Shown: piece after piece, positions 1 to 8,010 of the stretch | Layout: the number at the start of each line of letters is the position of its first letter | Numbering within the stretch: position 1 is the first letter of the stretch | Position numbers and translations under genes: made by a program | Notes under the pieces: model-generated | The model's input: the letters and a program-made list of their open reading frames with translations, nothing else | Database searches by the model: none | Told to the model about the DNA's origin: nothing | Source of the DNA: Meiothermus taiwanensis DSM 14542 | GTDB lineage: Bacteria; Deinococcota; Deinococci; Deinococcales; Thermaceae | Assembly: GCA_000482765.1 (NCBI GenBank) | Contig: AXWR01000025.1 | Span: 1-49,499 of the forward strand | Direction of reading: 5' to 3' | Length of the DNA stretch: 49,499 nucleotides

Positions 1-246
1 TTTGTTTTGCCGCCGAGGAGTCCGAAGCTGAACGGGATGGTAGAGCGGCTGCAGCGGACGTTTCGGGATGAGTTTTACACGCGGGCTTTACCGCTGGGGA
101 TAGAGGCTATTCAAGGGGAGCTGGAGGGTTATCTGGAGCACTACAACCTGCACCGGCCGCACATGGCCCTGGGGGGGTTGGCGCCGGTGGAGTACCTGGC
201 TAAGCTACAGGAGGTGTCGGTTCCCCTGGAGTCTCAAATGTATTGA
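1..246 (+). mobile_element. Transposase C-terminal part (IS481/IS3-like integrase core), cut by window edge
   Basis: The reading frame is open from base 1 to the TGA at 244-246, so the gene starts outside the window. The visible 81 residues carry the end of a DDE integrase core: a PPRSPKLNGMVER segment whose Glu is the likely third catalytic acid, then a DEFY motif and a YNLHRPHMALGGLAP tail, all typical of rve-type transposases of the IS481/IS3 group. It would catalyse cut-and-paste or copy-paste transposition. The right end of the element must lie just after 246, but I could not define its terminal repeat because the left end is missing. Confidence 0.85.
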
Positions 247-398
247 CCGATTACAGTGGTTTGCAGCGCATATGTCCATAGGTTATGCTGGTCGCGGAAC
301 GTTTTGCGCCAGTACGCTGTTAGCACCAGGGCCGTATCTCGGGATTCGATTTTAGTACAAAAGCCCCGAATGCATCAAAGCTCCTGTATCCTATGGTT

Positions 399-854
399 AT
401 GCGCTTCGGCGAGCGGGGCGAGGGGTATGTGGTGGGGCAGTTTGCCCTGCTGGGCCTGCTGGTGCTGGCTTTGTGGCTCACGCCTTCCTTTAGCCCGCCC
501 TGGCTCACCTGGCTGGGGCGGGGGCTGGCCGGGGTGGGCCTGGGGGTGCTGCTGCTGGCGGCCTGGCAGTTGGGCCGCAACCTCACTGCCCTTCCCAGGC
601 CAAAGCCGGAGGGCTACCTGGTGCAGCAGGGGCTTTACCGGGTGGTGCGGCATCCCATCTACTGCGGGGTGCTGCTGTGGGCGCTGGGCAGCAGCCTGGC
701 CCATCTGAACCCCTGGACGCTTGGGCTGTGTGGGCTTTTGTTCGTTTGGCTCGAGCGCAAGGCCAGCCTCGAGGAGCGCTGGCTGGAAGAGCGCTTCCCC
801 GATTATGCCGCCTACCGCCGCCGAACCAAGAAGCTAATCCCCTGGATCTACTAG
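399..854 (+). CDS. Isoprenylcysteine carboxyl methyltransferase (ICMT)/PEMT-like membrane protein
   Basis: Small polytopic membrane protein of about 151 residues with hydrophobic helices near residues 10-30 and 35-55 and a third after the middle. The motif GLYRVVRHPIYCG is the hallmark of the ICMT/PEMT/NnrU-like methyltransferase family, where the RHP-x-Y segment binds S-adenosylmethionine near the membrane. The substrate is not predictable; bacterial members act on lipids or small molecules, not prenylated proteins. ATG at 399 sits six bases after a TATCCT box (387-392), which suggests a leaderless transcript; the ATG at 393 overlaps that box and is less likely. No Shine-Dalgarno sequence is present. 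It converges on the HAD gene at 851 with a 4-base overlap. Confidence 0.8.
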   Translation: MRFGERGEGYVVGQFALLGLLVLALWLTPSFSPPWLTWLGRGLAGVGLGVLLLAAWQLGRNLTALPRPKPEGYLVQQGLYRVVRHPIYCGVLLWALGSSLAHLNPWTLGLCGLLFVWLERKASLEERWLEERFPDYAAYRRRTKKLIPWIY

Positions 855-1501
855 CCCATCTTTTGCAGCCAGTCCCACAGGCGCGGGTCGGTAAAGTCGG
901 GGATGCAGAGAAAGGCCCCGGCCTGTTCCAGGGCATGGGGTGGGTGGCCGGTGGTGAGGGCCACGGTGCGGAGGCCGGCCCCCACCGCCGAGCGCACCCC
1001 GGAGGGGGAGTCCTCAAAGGCCAGGGCCTCCTGGGGGCCGATGTTGAGGTGCTGCAGGGCCGTGCGGTAGGGCAGCGGGTCGGGCTTGCCGGCGGGCAGG
1101 TCTTCGGACAGGACGATGGCGTCGAACATTAGCCCCAGCCGCTCTAGCAGGTAGTGGGCGTTCTCCCTGGGGGCGTTGCTTACCAGAGCCCGGCGCAAAC
1201 CCTGGCTTTGGGCCCAGTCCCACAGCACCCTCAAGCCCGGTAGGGGTTGCACTTCGGATGCCAGCTCGCGGAAGCGGGCCTCTTTTTGCTCGATAAAGGC
1301 CACCTGCTCGTCGGGGGAAAGCTGGGGCAGCAGGCGCGCTACAATCTCGGGGTTGAGGCCCCCGCTGATCTGGGCCTGGTAGAAGCGGTGGTCGCCCTGG
1401 ATGCCGTAGCGGGACAGGCCCTCGAGCCAGGCCTGCTCGTGCAGGCGGTCGGTGTCGGCCAGGGTGCCGTCAAGGTCGAAGAGCAGGGCCCTCAGCTTCA
1501 C
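851..1501 (-). CDS. HAD-superfamily phosphatase/phosphomutase-like hydrolase
   Basis: 216 residues, the normal size for a subfamily I HAD hydrolase with an alpha-helical cap. Motif I is DLDGT (nucleophile Asp9, acid/base Asp11), the motif II region is SNAPREN, motif III Lys lies in AGKPDP, and motif IV is FEDSPSGV. The family hydrolyses small phosphate esters or acts as beta-phosphoglucomutase; the GKPDP...EDSPSG pattern fits the phosphoglycolate phosphatase/beta-PGM branch, but the substrate cannot be read from sequence. GTG start at 1501 is chosen because GGAGG lies just upstream. The start lies inside the end of the upstream MFS gene (32-base overlap), so the two genes are probably cotranscribed and translationally coupled. 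Confidence 0.85.
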   Translation of the reverse strand: MKLRALLFDLDGTLADTDRLHEQAWLEGLSRYGIQGDHRFYQAQISGGLNPEIVARLLPQLSPDEQVAFIEQKEARFRELASEVQPLPGLRVLWDWAQSQGLRRALVSNAPRENAHYLLERLGLMFDAIVLSEDLPAGKPDPLPYRTALQHLNIGPQEALAFEDSPSGVRSAVGAGLRTVALTTGHPPHALEQAGAFLCIPDFTDPRLWDWLQKMG

Positions 1502-2573
1502 TTTTCCTCCAGAGCAGGTAGGTCATACCGGCCATCCAAGCCACCACCAAAAGCATACCGGTGGCCAAGGTGTCCTTGGGCAGCAGGGCAAATCCCGCCG
1601 GGATTAGGTTGCTGCCCACCGCCGCCGCATAAAACAAAAAAGCCAGCCCACCGTAGCCGATGTGCTTCTCAGTGAAGGCATAAAGGGTTGGGAACGTGGG
1701 GGCCACCCAGAACCCCACCAGGGGAAAAGTCCAGGCCAGGGGGGGCACGAAGTAGCACCCCACCACCAGCAGCGCTGCCAGGTGCAGCCCCACCAGCCGG
1801 GCCAGGGGGTTGGCGGCCACGAAGTCGGCCAGCAGCCAGCGGCCCAGGGTCAGGCTCACCCAGTACAGCGAGAGCAGCACCCCCACCCAGTGGGGGTCGT
1901 AGCCCAGGTGGCGCAAATAGAGGCCGGAGAAGCTCGAGACCACCAGCTCCACCCCCACATACGAGACCGCCGCCAGCAGCACAAAGGGCAGCAAGCCCGA
2001 AGGTGTAGGGGCCGCTTCAGCCTGGGGGCGTGCCCGCGCCGCGGGGGCTTTCCACAACAGGCCCGCCGCCACCAGGGCCACCAGCGCCAGCACCCCGTAG
2101 CCCACCCGCCAGCCCAGCCCCAGCAGCAACAAGGGGGCCAGCACCGCCCCCACCCCAAAGGCGGTGTTGACACGGTAGAGCACGGCCAGCTGGCCCTTGG
2201 GGTAGATCTCCAAAGGCAGGGCATTGCAGTGGAAGTTCACCACCGCCACCCCCAGGCCCAGCAGCAAAGCCGCCGCAAACACCCCGTCCATCTGGGGGGT
2301 CAGGGCCATTAGCAGCAGGCCCAACCCCTCAACCAGCAAGGCCAGGGCCAGCCAGGGGTGGCGTCGGCGCATCCGGCTGCTCAGGAAGATGCCCAGCAAA
2401 GCCCCCACAAAAAACAGGTTGAAGTACCAGGCCAGCTCAGGGCCCACAGCAAACTGGGCCTGCCACTGGGGGATGGCCGCCCCCACCGCCGCCCCAATGG
2501 CCCCGGTCATAAACAGCCCCAGGGCACTGCCCCAGGTCAGGCGCAAACGTTGAGTCTTGTCTACCGGGTTCAT
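1470..2573 (-). CDS. MFS transporter (sugar-permease-like)
   Basis: 367 residues and about twelve hydrophobic helices, so an inner-membrane major facilitator. The loop after helix 2 carries SSRMRRRHPW, a basic loop in the place of the MFS A motif. The sequence reads most like the FucP/sugar-MFS group or unassigned MFS, and the substrate is unknown. It is followed by a HAD phosphatase overlapping its 3' end, which may hint at uptake of a compound that is phosphorylated and then processed, but this is inference. ATG at 2573. Confidence 0.8.
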   Translation of the reverse strand: MNPVDKTQRLRLTWGSALGLFMTGAIGAAVGAAIPQWQAQFAVGPELAWYFNLFFVGALLGIFLSSRMRRRHPWLALALLVEGLGLLLMALTPQMDGVFAAALLLGLGVAVVNFHCNALPLEIYPKGQLAVLYRVNTAFGVGAVLAPLLLLGLGWRVGYGVLALVALVAAGLLWKAPAARARPQAEAAPTPSGLLPFVLLAAVSYVGVELVVSSFSGLYLRHLGYDPHWVGVLLSLYWVSLTLGRWLLADFVAANPLARLVGLHLAALLVVGCYFVPPLAWTFPLVGFWVAPTFPTLYAFTEKHIGYGGLAFLFYAAAVGSNLIPAGFALLPKDTLATGMLLVVAWMAGMTYLLWRKSEAEGPALRP

Positions 2574-2664
2574 GGGCGGCCTCGCATACGCATTTCGGTA
2601 GTATCGCTCACTTTGACAAGCCTAAACGATACGGCCGAGATGCTTTTCTACTCCCTTCGGTCGG

Positions 2665-2732
2665 CTCGAATCTTTCACCTCGGACTGCCCATGGCGGTGA
2701 AGGATTCAAGCAGAAACGGTATCAGCCTCTCG
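2665..2732. repeat. Possible degenerate relative of the ATACC/GGTAT repeat family
   Basis: The stretch contains CCCTTCGGTCGG (shared with repeat copy 41336-41453), a GGATTCAAG segment and an ACGGTATC end, in the order seen in the intact copies. A second stretch at 49097-49150 shares the CTACyCCCTTCGrTCGGCTCGAA core and a TTGAATCC segment. The similarity is patchy, so this may be a decayed copy or chance. Confidence 0.3.
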
Positions 2733-2740
2733 ACAAAGCT

Positions 2741-2764
2741 AAAACCCCCGGCGCGAACCGAGGG
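2741..2764 (-). terminator. Intrinsic terminator after the tRNA-Gln/tRNA-Glu unit
   Basis: On the minus strand CCCTCGG and CCGGGGG pair over 7 bp (one G-U) around a 6-base loop, followed by TTTTAG. It starts 5 bases past the CCA end of tRNA-Glu, so it most likely ends that transcript. Confidence 0.65.
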
Positions 2765-2768
2765 CTGT

Positions 2769-2843
2769 TGGTGACCCCAAGGGGATTCGAACCCCTGCCG
2801 CCGCCTTGAAAGGGCGGTGACCTAACCGCTAGTCGATGGGGCC
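2769..2843 (-). tRNA. tRNA-Glu (anticodon TTC)
   Basis: 75 nt with encoded CCA. The acceptor stem GGCCCCA pairs with TGGGGTC, the T loop contains GTTCGAATC, and the anticodon loop CTTTCAA gives TTC, closed by CCGCC/GGCGG. It is the second gene of a minus-strand tRNA pair. Confidence 0.97.
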
Positions 2844-2918
2844 GGGTTGGGTTTATCTCGGGGCGCTGCCTCGCGCTTAGGTCGGAGCGCAGTGGGTGGC
2901 AGCCCTTCGAGATAAATC

Positions 2919-2992
2919 TGGCTGGGGCACGTGGATTCGAACCACGATTGACGGAGCCAGAATCCGTAGTCCTGCCGTTAGACGATGCCCCA
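2919..2992 (-). tRNA. tRNA-Gln (anticodon CTG)
   Basis: 74 nt with encoded CCA. The 5' arm TGGGGCA pairs with TGCCCCA, the T loop GTTCGAATC is present, and the anticodon loop TTCTGGC gives CTG. A small hairpin (GCCTG/CAGGC, 3000-3015) lies in the precursor leader just upstream. Only the CTG isoacceptor is present here; CAA decoding needs another gene elsewhere. Confidence 0.96.
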
Positions 2993-3022
2993 ACAAGGAG
3001 CCTGTTCGAGCAGGCAACGGGT

Positions 3023-3051
3023 ATGGTACAAGATGACCCGGTTTTTGGCAA
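3023..3051 (-). promoter_or_regulatory. Promoter of the tRNA-Gln/tRNA-Glu unit
   Basis: Minus-strand TTGCCA (3046-3051) and TACCAT (3023-3028) are separated by 17 bases, a good sigma-A match, about 31 bases before the tRNA-Gln 5' end. Confidence 0.75.
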
Positions 3052-3060
3052 GCCCTTCAC

Positions 3061-3066
3061 TATAAT
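3061..3066 (+). promoter_or_regulatory. -10 box for the Roadblock-like gene
   Basis: Perfect TATAAT, about 60 bases upstream of the chosen TTG start at 3126. No good -35 hexamer lies at 16-18 bases. It is nearly back-to-back with the divergent tRNA promoter. Confidence 0.45.
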
Positions 3067-3125
3067 CATTCCCAGGCCGGGCCTGCGTGGGGGCTTTCCG
3101 GCCTGAACCCAGCGTGGGAGGACAT

Positions 3126-3755
3126 TTGGACAAAACCGCACAGAAAATCATCGAGGCCCTGTCCCAGGTGGTCTCGCCCCTAGCAGCCAGCAGCCTGCTC
3201 AAGCGCGCGCTGGGAGGGCAGCCGCCAGAGGCACTGGAACCGCAGCGCTGGGCCGAGCTGATCGAGGGGCCGTTGCAGCGAGAAATCAAAGGCATCCTGC
3301 CGCTGAACGGGCTTTTGCCCGAGCTAAAGCAGTTGGCCCAGCAGCTCAAAACCCAAGCCCGCAGCCCCCAGCCAGTGGCGGCTCCTACCCTCGAGGTCAC
3401 CGATCTGGCCGAGTACATAGATCTGCAAAGCGAGTCTGAGCGCCAGCGCCTGGTGCTAGAACTGGCTCGCAAAGAAGGGGTGCTGGCGGTAATGCTGGAG
3501 TCCAGTTACGGACGCGAATTGCGCTTGGGATCTTACAGCGAGAGCCTGGTCGAACTGCTTTCTACCATGCACCGGTTACTTGACCGCAAAGGGAGTTACC
3601 GGGTGTTTTACACTGTGTTCAGAGAGGCTCAGCTGGTGCTGCGCCCCTTGGGGCAAGGTTACCTGGCTGTGCTCACGCGCAACGAGGCCAATCTGGGGCA
3701 ACTGCTATACCGAATGGGCAAGATCGAAGCCCTCCAGGTGGGCGCCGAGCAATAG
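3126..3755 (+). CDS. Protein with C-terminal Roadblock/LC7-like domain
   Basis: About 209 residues. The N-terminal half is helical and charged, without a recognised fold. The C-terminal ~100 residues (GVLAVMLESSYGREL ... LVLRPLGQGYLAVLTRNEANLG) follow the strand-helix-strand pattern of the Roadblock/LC7 (MglB-like) domain, which usually dimerises and regulates small GTPases or forms scaffolds. No GTPase (MglA) is encoded nearby. TTG at 3126 is preferred because GGGAGG lies directly upstream; an in-frame GTG at 3087 has none. The next gene starts 12 bases after the stop, so they form a unit. The domain call is by eye; function unknown. Confidence 0.6.
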   Translation: MDKTAQKIIEALSQVVSPLAASSLLKRALGGQPPEALEPQRWAELIEGPLQREIKGILPLNGLLPELKQLAQQLKTQARSPQPVAAPTLEVTDLAEYIDLQSESERQRLVLELARKEGVLAVMLESSYGRELRLGSYSESLVELLSTMHRLLDRKGSYRVFYTVFREAQLVLRPLGQGYLAVLTRNEANLGQLLYRMGKIEALQVGAEQ

Positions 3756-3767
3756 GAGGTTATGACC

Positions 3768-5588
3768 ATGAAGCGTTGGTTTGCGATAATCGCGCTATTT
3801 AGCCTGGCCTGGGCCACTCCGGCCCTCACCCTGTACGACCAGCTCGCACCCATCTTGGATCAGGTGCGCACGCTACAAAACAGCAACCCCGCACGGGCCC
3901 TCGAGCTCCTGGCCCAAGCCGAGGACAACTTCCGCAAGGGGGCCGGTGGATTGCCCCCGGTGCTGCGCGAGGGCATACAACAGTCCCTGGCCGATGCCCG
4001 CCAGGCCCTAGCGCGCCGCAGCAGCGCCGACCTCGAGGCCCGCACCCAGATCATCAAGGCCATCCTGGGCAAGGCCCTGTACGACAACTACTTCAGCGCC
4101 CTCGCGGCAGGCAACAGCGCCGATGCCAACCGCCTGCTGCCCAAAGTGCTCTCAGCCAGCGGGCTGCCCAGCAACCTCCAGGCCCAGGTGCAAGCCCTGG
4201 CCGCCGCAAACAACCTGGAGGGGGTGCGTCGTTTGTTTGAGCGCACCTATGCCCAGGGCATCACCAACGCCCTCCAGCGGGCCCAGGCCCAGACCAGTGC
4301 AGTACGGGCCTACCTCGAGGCCACCCGGGCCTACGCGCTTTATCTAATCGTGCAGGACTCGCCCCGCGCTCGTGGGCTCAGCGCCAAAGCCTTTGTGGAT
4401 GCCCTGGGCAAACTGTCCAGCGGCAATCTGGGCGGTTTCAAAACCGATGTACAGGGGTTGGTAACCCAGGCTCAAAACTTCCTAAGAGCGGCCTCGAGCC
4501 CCCAGAGTCAACGGCGAAGTAACCCCACCACCACCGCTAACCAAACCCCCCCGGCCGCTGGGGGGGTTCGCCTAGAGGCCCCCCGCACCCCCCCGGCCCC
4601 CAGGGAAACGCCCCCAACAGTTGCTGTGCAAACCCGCCCGGCTGTTCAGGCGGCCCCCACCCCAGACGCCTACCAGCAGCTGCTGGGGGATCTGCGCTTC
4701 CTAATCAAAGACAGCCGCCAGCTCGAGCGTGTGGCCGACAGCCTGACAGGGGCCGGCGTTTACAGCATCGACGACTGGAAACGGGCCTTGCTGGAGGTAC
4801 GCGGACGCCTGCTGGAGGCCCAGGCCCAGGTTGAAAATGGGCAGACCGCCCTTGCTCGTCGCACCCTAGCCCAGGTCAGCGCCCGCTACAGAACGGCCAT
4901 TGCCCCCCTGATCGAGGCCCTGCAGCCCGAGCTGGCCCAACGCACCAACCGGGTGCTCAACCTGGCGGAAAACGCGGTGGGCCTGCGCACCAGCGACTTC
5001 ACAGTGCTTTCGGGGGAGCTGCTGGAAAACGCCCTGGTTCTGGAGGGAAGAAGCCTAGGGGCTTTCCACAGCCTGCAAATCTGGCTGCTGCAAACCATCC
5101 TGGGCATCCCCCGGGCTTTTCTCTTCATCCTAGCCGGACTCCTGGCCTTCTTCCCGCTTTACCTGCTCAAGCTGACCTTCGGTGGGCGCAACGTCTACTG
5201 GCGCTTCCTGGGGCTGGCCTTTTTCTTCCTGCTGCTGCCGGCTATGATGGAGGGCTTATCTTACATCGGCTCCATCCTGTCCGACCCGCGCTACGGTCGG
5301 CTGCCCTTCCTGAACATCCTCACCTACCTGTCCATCCAGCAAAACCTGGTGGCCCAGTTGTTCTGGGGCCTGACGGTGTTCTTGGTGATCATCTTCGCTA
5401 CGATTGGCCTGCGCGGCATTGCAACCCAGTTCGGTTTGCTGCAAAACCAGCGCACCCCTGTACAGCGCAGCCGAAGCTCCACCATAGCCCAGACCGCTGC
5501 GGGTAGTGCGGCAGGCACCGCTGCCAGCACCAAGCCGCACCCCGGCCTGACCAGCGAGACCATCGTGGAGTGGGATGAGGAGTTCTAA
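3768..5588 (+). CDS. Large signal-peptide-bearing membrane protein of unknown function
   Basis: About 606 residues. It begins with a signal peptide (MKRWFAIIALFSLAWA, cleavage near 17-20), then an alpha-helical region (~20-235) rich in Ala, Leu and Gln that looks repeat- or TPR-like, a Pro/Thr-rich linker (~240-300), a second helical domain (~300-420), and three hydrophobic segments near 440-470, 477-495 and 524-548. The cytoplasmic tail ends in a short acidic segment. ATG at 3768 is preferred over 3762 because AGGAGG (3754-3759) is 8 bases away. The upstream Roadblock-like gene is cotranscribed, so a cytosolic partner acting on the tail is conceivable. I do not recognise a named family. A repeat element begins at the last base of the stop codon. 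Confidence 0.7.
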   Translation: MKRWFAIIALFSLAWATPALTLYDQLAPILDQVRTLQNSNPARALELLAQAEDNFRKGAGGLPPVLREGIQQSLADARQALARRSSADLEARTQIIKAILGKALYDNYFSALAAGNSADANRLLPKVLSASGLPSNLQAQVQALAAANNLEGVRRLFERTYAQGITNALQRAQAQTSAVRAYLEATRAYALYLIVQDSPRARGLSAKAFVDALGKLSSGNLGGFKTDVQGLVTQAQNFLRAASSPQSQRRSNPTTTANQTPPAAGGVRLEAPRTPPAPRETPPTVAVQTRPAVQAAPTPDAYQQLLGDLRFLIKDSRQLERVADSLTGAGVYSIDDWKRALLEVRGRLLEAQAQVENGQTALARRTLAQVSARYRTAIAPLIEALQPELAQRTNRVLNLAENAVGLRTSDFTVLSGELLENALVLEGRSLGAFHSLQIWLLQTILGIPRAFLFILAGLLAFFPLYLLKLTFGGRNVYWRFLGLAFFFLLLPAMMEGLSYIGSILSDPRYGRLPFLNILTYLSIQQNLVAQLFWGLTVFLVIIFATIGLRGIATQFGLLQNQRTPVQRSRSSTIAQTAAGSAAGTAASTKPHPGLTSETIVEWDEEF

Positions 5589-5677
5589 TACCAGTTCGGC
5601 GCCGGAGTGCTCTAGGATTCAAAAAGACAGTCTTTGGAGGCCTTTGCTTTGGTTGAATATCTTTTTGAATCCGGTAT
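5588..5677 (+). repeat. ATACC/GGTAT repeat element, copy A (short form)
   Basis: 90 bp, starting with ATACCAG on the last A of the preceding TAA stop and ending CCGGTAT. A 13-bp perfect inverted repeat (GGATTCAAAAAGA, 5615-5627, with TCTTTTTGAATCC, 5660-5672) forms a hairpin with a loop of about 32 bases. The second hairpin seen in the longer copies is mostly deleted. Same orientation as copy C. Confidence 0.85.
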
Positions 5678-5764
5678 AACAAAGCATCAAAGACCTGCAC
5701 TGTTCCGGAAGCGTTAAGCTAGCCCAGCAGACCACGTAACGCCATACCCCCAACGCCCAGGCGG

Positions 5765-5770
5765 TATAAT
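5765..5770 (+). promoter_or_regulatory. -10 box TATAAT before the TIM-barrel gene
   Basis: Perfect TATAAT, 16 bases before the ATG at 5787, which implies a very short 5' leader. No convincing -35 hexamer. Confidence 0.5.
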
Positions 5771-5786
5771 CCACCCGGTTTTTCTT

Positions 5787-6548
5787 ATGAAACTGGGTTT
5801 TAGCCCCCTTACCGCTGGCCTCAGCTACCGGCAATCCCTCGAGCTGGCCTCCGATCTGGGCCTTTTTCTGGAAATCGCCTTTGACCAACACGAAATGGAT
5901 CCCCGGCTGCCCAAAGCCCGGGAGCTGGCCGAAATGGGCCGGGTCGCCGGGGTGGGGTTTACCGTGCATCTGCCTTTCGTGGACTGGAACCTGGTCTCGC
6001 TGGTACCGGAGGTGCAACGGCTCTCCCTCGAGCGCACCCAGCGGGCCATCGACTTCGGAGCCCAGATCGGTGCGATCTGTGGGGTGCTGCACACCGGTTT
6101 GATTCCGCTGCGGCTACCCGAGGCTGTAAACCACGCCCACCAGCTCGCCCATCAGGCCCTCGAGCAGCTCGAGCTGGCCATACCGGTGGCACTGGAAAAC
6201 CTGGGCCTCGACCCAAGCGATCTGCTAGAAACCCCCATCGAACTGCGGAACCTGCTGGAGTCCCACCCCCAGTACGGCTTCTGCCTGGATGTGGGCCACG
6301 CGCTTATCCAGCGAGGCCCCACGGGCCCCCAGGAGTACCACCACCTGCTGGGCCACCGCCTGCTGCACCTTCATCTGCACGATAACCGGGGTGTTCAGGA
6401 CGAACACCTACCCTGTGGGGAGGGGGCCGTGGACTGGGCCTGGGTGCGGAAGCTGCTGGAGAACTTCGACGGCACCGCGGCCCTCGAGGTATCGGGCGGC
6501 GCGGAGGGTGTGCGCCGGAGTGTGGCTTTGTTGCGGGCTGATTCCTAA
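5787..6548 (+). CDS. Sugar phosphate isomerase/epimerase-like TIM-barrel protein (AP endonuclease 2 family)
   Basis: 253 residues, the normal size for the xylose-isomerase-like TIM barrel family (PF01261). Metal-ligand candidates are visible as HTG (after strand 3), ENLG, the CLDVGH segment and the LHLHDNRG segment near the C-terminus, with the last Glu in ALEVSGG. The family includes endonuclease IV, hydroxypyruvate isomerase and sugar epimerases; the exact substrate is not predictable. Transcription probably starts from the TATAAT at 5765. It stands alone between repeat copy A and the fbc operon. Confidence 0.75.
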   Translation: MKLGFSPLTAGLSYRQSLELASDLGLFLEIAFDQHEMDPRLPKARELAEMGRVAGVGFTVHLPFVDWNLVSLVPEVQRLSLERTQRAIDFGAQIGAICGVLHTGLIPLRLPEAVNHAHQLAHQALEQLELAIPVALENLGLDPSDLLETPIELRNLLESHPQYGFCLDVGHALIQRGPTGPQEYHHLLGHRLLHLHLHDNRGVQDEHLPCGEGAVDWAWVRKLLENFDGTAALEVSGGAEGVRRSVALLRADS

Positions 6549-6728
6549 ATTTATTCCAAGCTACAATTGGCGCACGCAAGCTTTTATTGTTGCAGTCTAT
6601 ACAAGGGACATTTGCCCCTGAGTGAGTTTTTATGATGGTCTTACCGGGGCGCAGGCCCCTAATTTTCTGGTAGTCTTGAAAGCAGTGCCCAGCCCCCCTG
6701 AACGGGCCTGGCCAGGAGGAATCAAGCA

Positions 6729-7484
6729 ATGCCGATTGAGCGAATCGAAGTGTATCTGGATGGCGGCGCCGAACCCGTGCAGGTGCTCACCCAACCCCCT
6801 TTCAAAGTCACCTACGACACCCGCTCACTAAGCGACGGGGAACACCTGCTTCGGGTGGTTACCTACTACACCAACGGCGCCCGGGAAGTAAAGGAAGTGC
6901 CCTTTAAGGTAGCCAACACCCCAGGGGTGCTGCTGCAGGGCCTGGAGGAGGGCAAGGAGGTCTCGGGCACCCTGGACGTGACCCTGCGGGTGGCCGACCC
7001 CGATGTGAAGCCCAGCCGCGAGCGATTCCCTGGGCTGGGCGCGGCCATCGCCACCGCCGCTATTCTGGGCGGGGTCTGGCTCTTCTTTGCGGCCACCGGC
7101 GTAACCAACAAGACCCTCGAGGAGGTCGCCAAACCCCCCGCTGCCGCCGAGGCAGGGGCCCACGGGGGCGATCATGGCGGCGCGGTAGCAGCCGTGGACG
7201 AAGCCCTCAAAGCCAAGGGCGAGCAGATTTACAGCGCCAACTGCGCCGGCTGCCACCAGCCCACCGGCAAGGGCCTGCCGGGGGTCTTCCCGGCCCTGGA
7301 CGGCAGCAAGAACGTGGCCGACAAGGCTTACACCATCAACATCCTGCTCAAGGGCAAGGGCGGAATGCCCAGCTTTGCCCAGCTCTCCGACGAGGAGCTG
7401 GCCGCGGTGGCCACCTACATCAAGAATAGCTGGAGCAACAAGTTTGGCGGCGTGACCCCCGACGAGTTCAAGGCGGCCCGCTAA
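6729..7484 (+). CDS. fbcC: Cytochrome c subunit of the cytochrome bc complex, with N-terminal Ig-like domain
   Basis: 251 residues. Residues 1-62 look like a bacterial Ig-like (Big_17) domain (IEVYLDGG ... DGEHLLRVV ... FKVAN); a single membrane helix spans about 103-124; an Ala/Gly/His linker follows; the C-terminal class I cytochrome c domain has the haem motif CAGCH (Cys172, Cys175, His176) and the likely axial Met213 in GGMPSF. There is no cleavable signal peptide, so the Ig-like part would be cytoplasmic if the haem domain is outside. It takes electrons from the Rieske protein. AGGAGGA lies upstream of the ATG. First gene of a four-gene operon matching fbcCXFB of Thermus thermophilus. 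Confidence 0.88.
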   Translation: MPIERIEVYLDGGAEPVQVLTQPPFKVTYDTRSLSDGEHLLRVVTYYTNGAREVKEVPFKVANTPGVLLQGLEEGKEVSGTLDVTLRVADPDVKPSRERFPGLGAAIATAAILGGVWLFFAATGVTNKTLEEVAKPPAAAEAGAHGGDHGGAVAAVDEALKAKGEQIYSANCAGCHQPTGKGLPGVFPALDGSKNVADKAYTINILLKGKGGMPSFAQLSDEELAAVATYIKNSWSNKFGGVTPDEFKAAR

Positions 7485-7497
7485 ACCTGGAGGGAAG

Positions 7498-7989
7498 ATG
7501 TACCGCAACGATACGGTGGTTCCCTACTTCGCCCTGGTCTTCTCGGCGGCCCTGTTTCTGATGGCCTACCTCAACGACCGGATGCGGGTGGTGCACGAAG
7601 CCGGGGTGGTACCCCACCTCACGGTAGGCAACATCGGGCTGATGGCCTTTGCCATGGTGCTGTTTATCTACGGGTTTATCGGGCTGTTGAGCAACTGGCT
7701 CGAGGGCTCCGAGCTGCGCCCTGGCAAACATGAACCGGAGCCCAGCAGCCTGCCCATGGTGGCCGGGGTGGTGCTCTCGCTTCTACTGGTGATGCTCTCG
7801 GGCTTCTTCGTGCGCACTTTGGTGTTCGCCAACAACCCCGAGATTGGCTATTACAACGCCACCACCCTACAGGCCGGGGTGTTTGCCTCAATGATGCTCA
7901 TCCTGGCCTTGCTCATCGCCATCTACAAAAAATACTTCGTGCCAGAAGAAGTTCTGGCCGAAGACGAGAAAAGCGACTTCCCCTGGTAG
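7498..7989 (+). CDS. fbcX: FbcX, small membrane subunit of the cytochrome bc complex
   Basis: 163 residues with four hydrophobic helices (about 7-27, 40-62, 82-105 and 120-144) and a short acidic C-terminal tail. No cofactor motif is visible. Identity rests on its position between the cytochrome c and Rieske genes, as in the Thermus fbcCXFB operon, where FbcX is a subunit of unknown catalytic role. GGAGGGAAG lies directly before the ATG, 13 bases after fbcC. Confidence 0.75.
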   Translation: MYRNDTVVPYFALVFSAALFLMAYLNDRMRVVHEAGVVPHLTVGNIGLMAFAMVLFIYGFIGLLSNWLEGSELRPGKHEPEPSSLPMVAGVVLSLLLVMLSGFFVRTLVFANNPEIGYYNATTLQAGVFASMMLILALLIAIYKKYFVPEEVLAEDEKSDFPW

Positions 7990-8010
7990 CAGAGTTTGGA
8001 GGATTTGACA

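Noticed and set aside
256..708. Plus-strand open frame overlapping the methyltransferase gene
   Set aside because: Trp/Cys/Gly-rich shadow; the +1 frame with the RHP motif is the real gene.
6622..6831. Small open frame upstream of and overlapping fbcC
   Set aside because: No ribosome binding site and overlaps fbcC in another frame.
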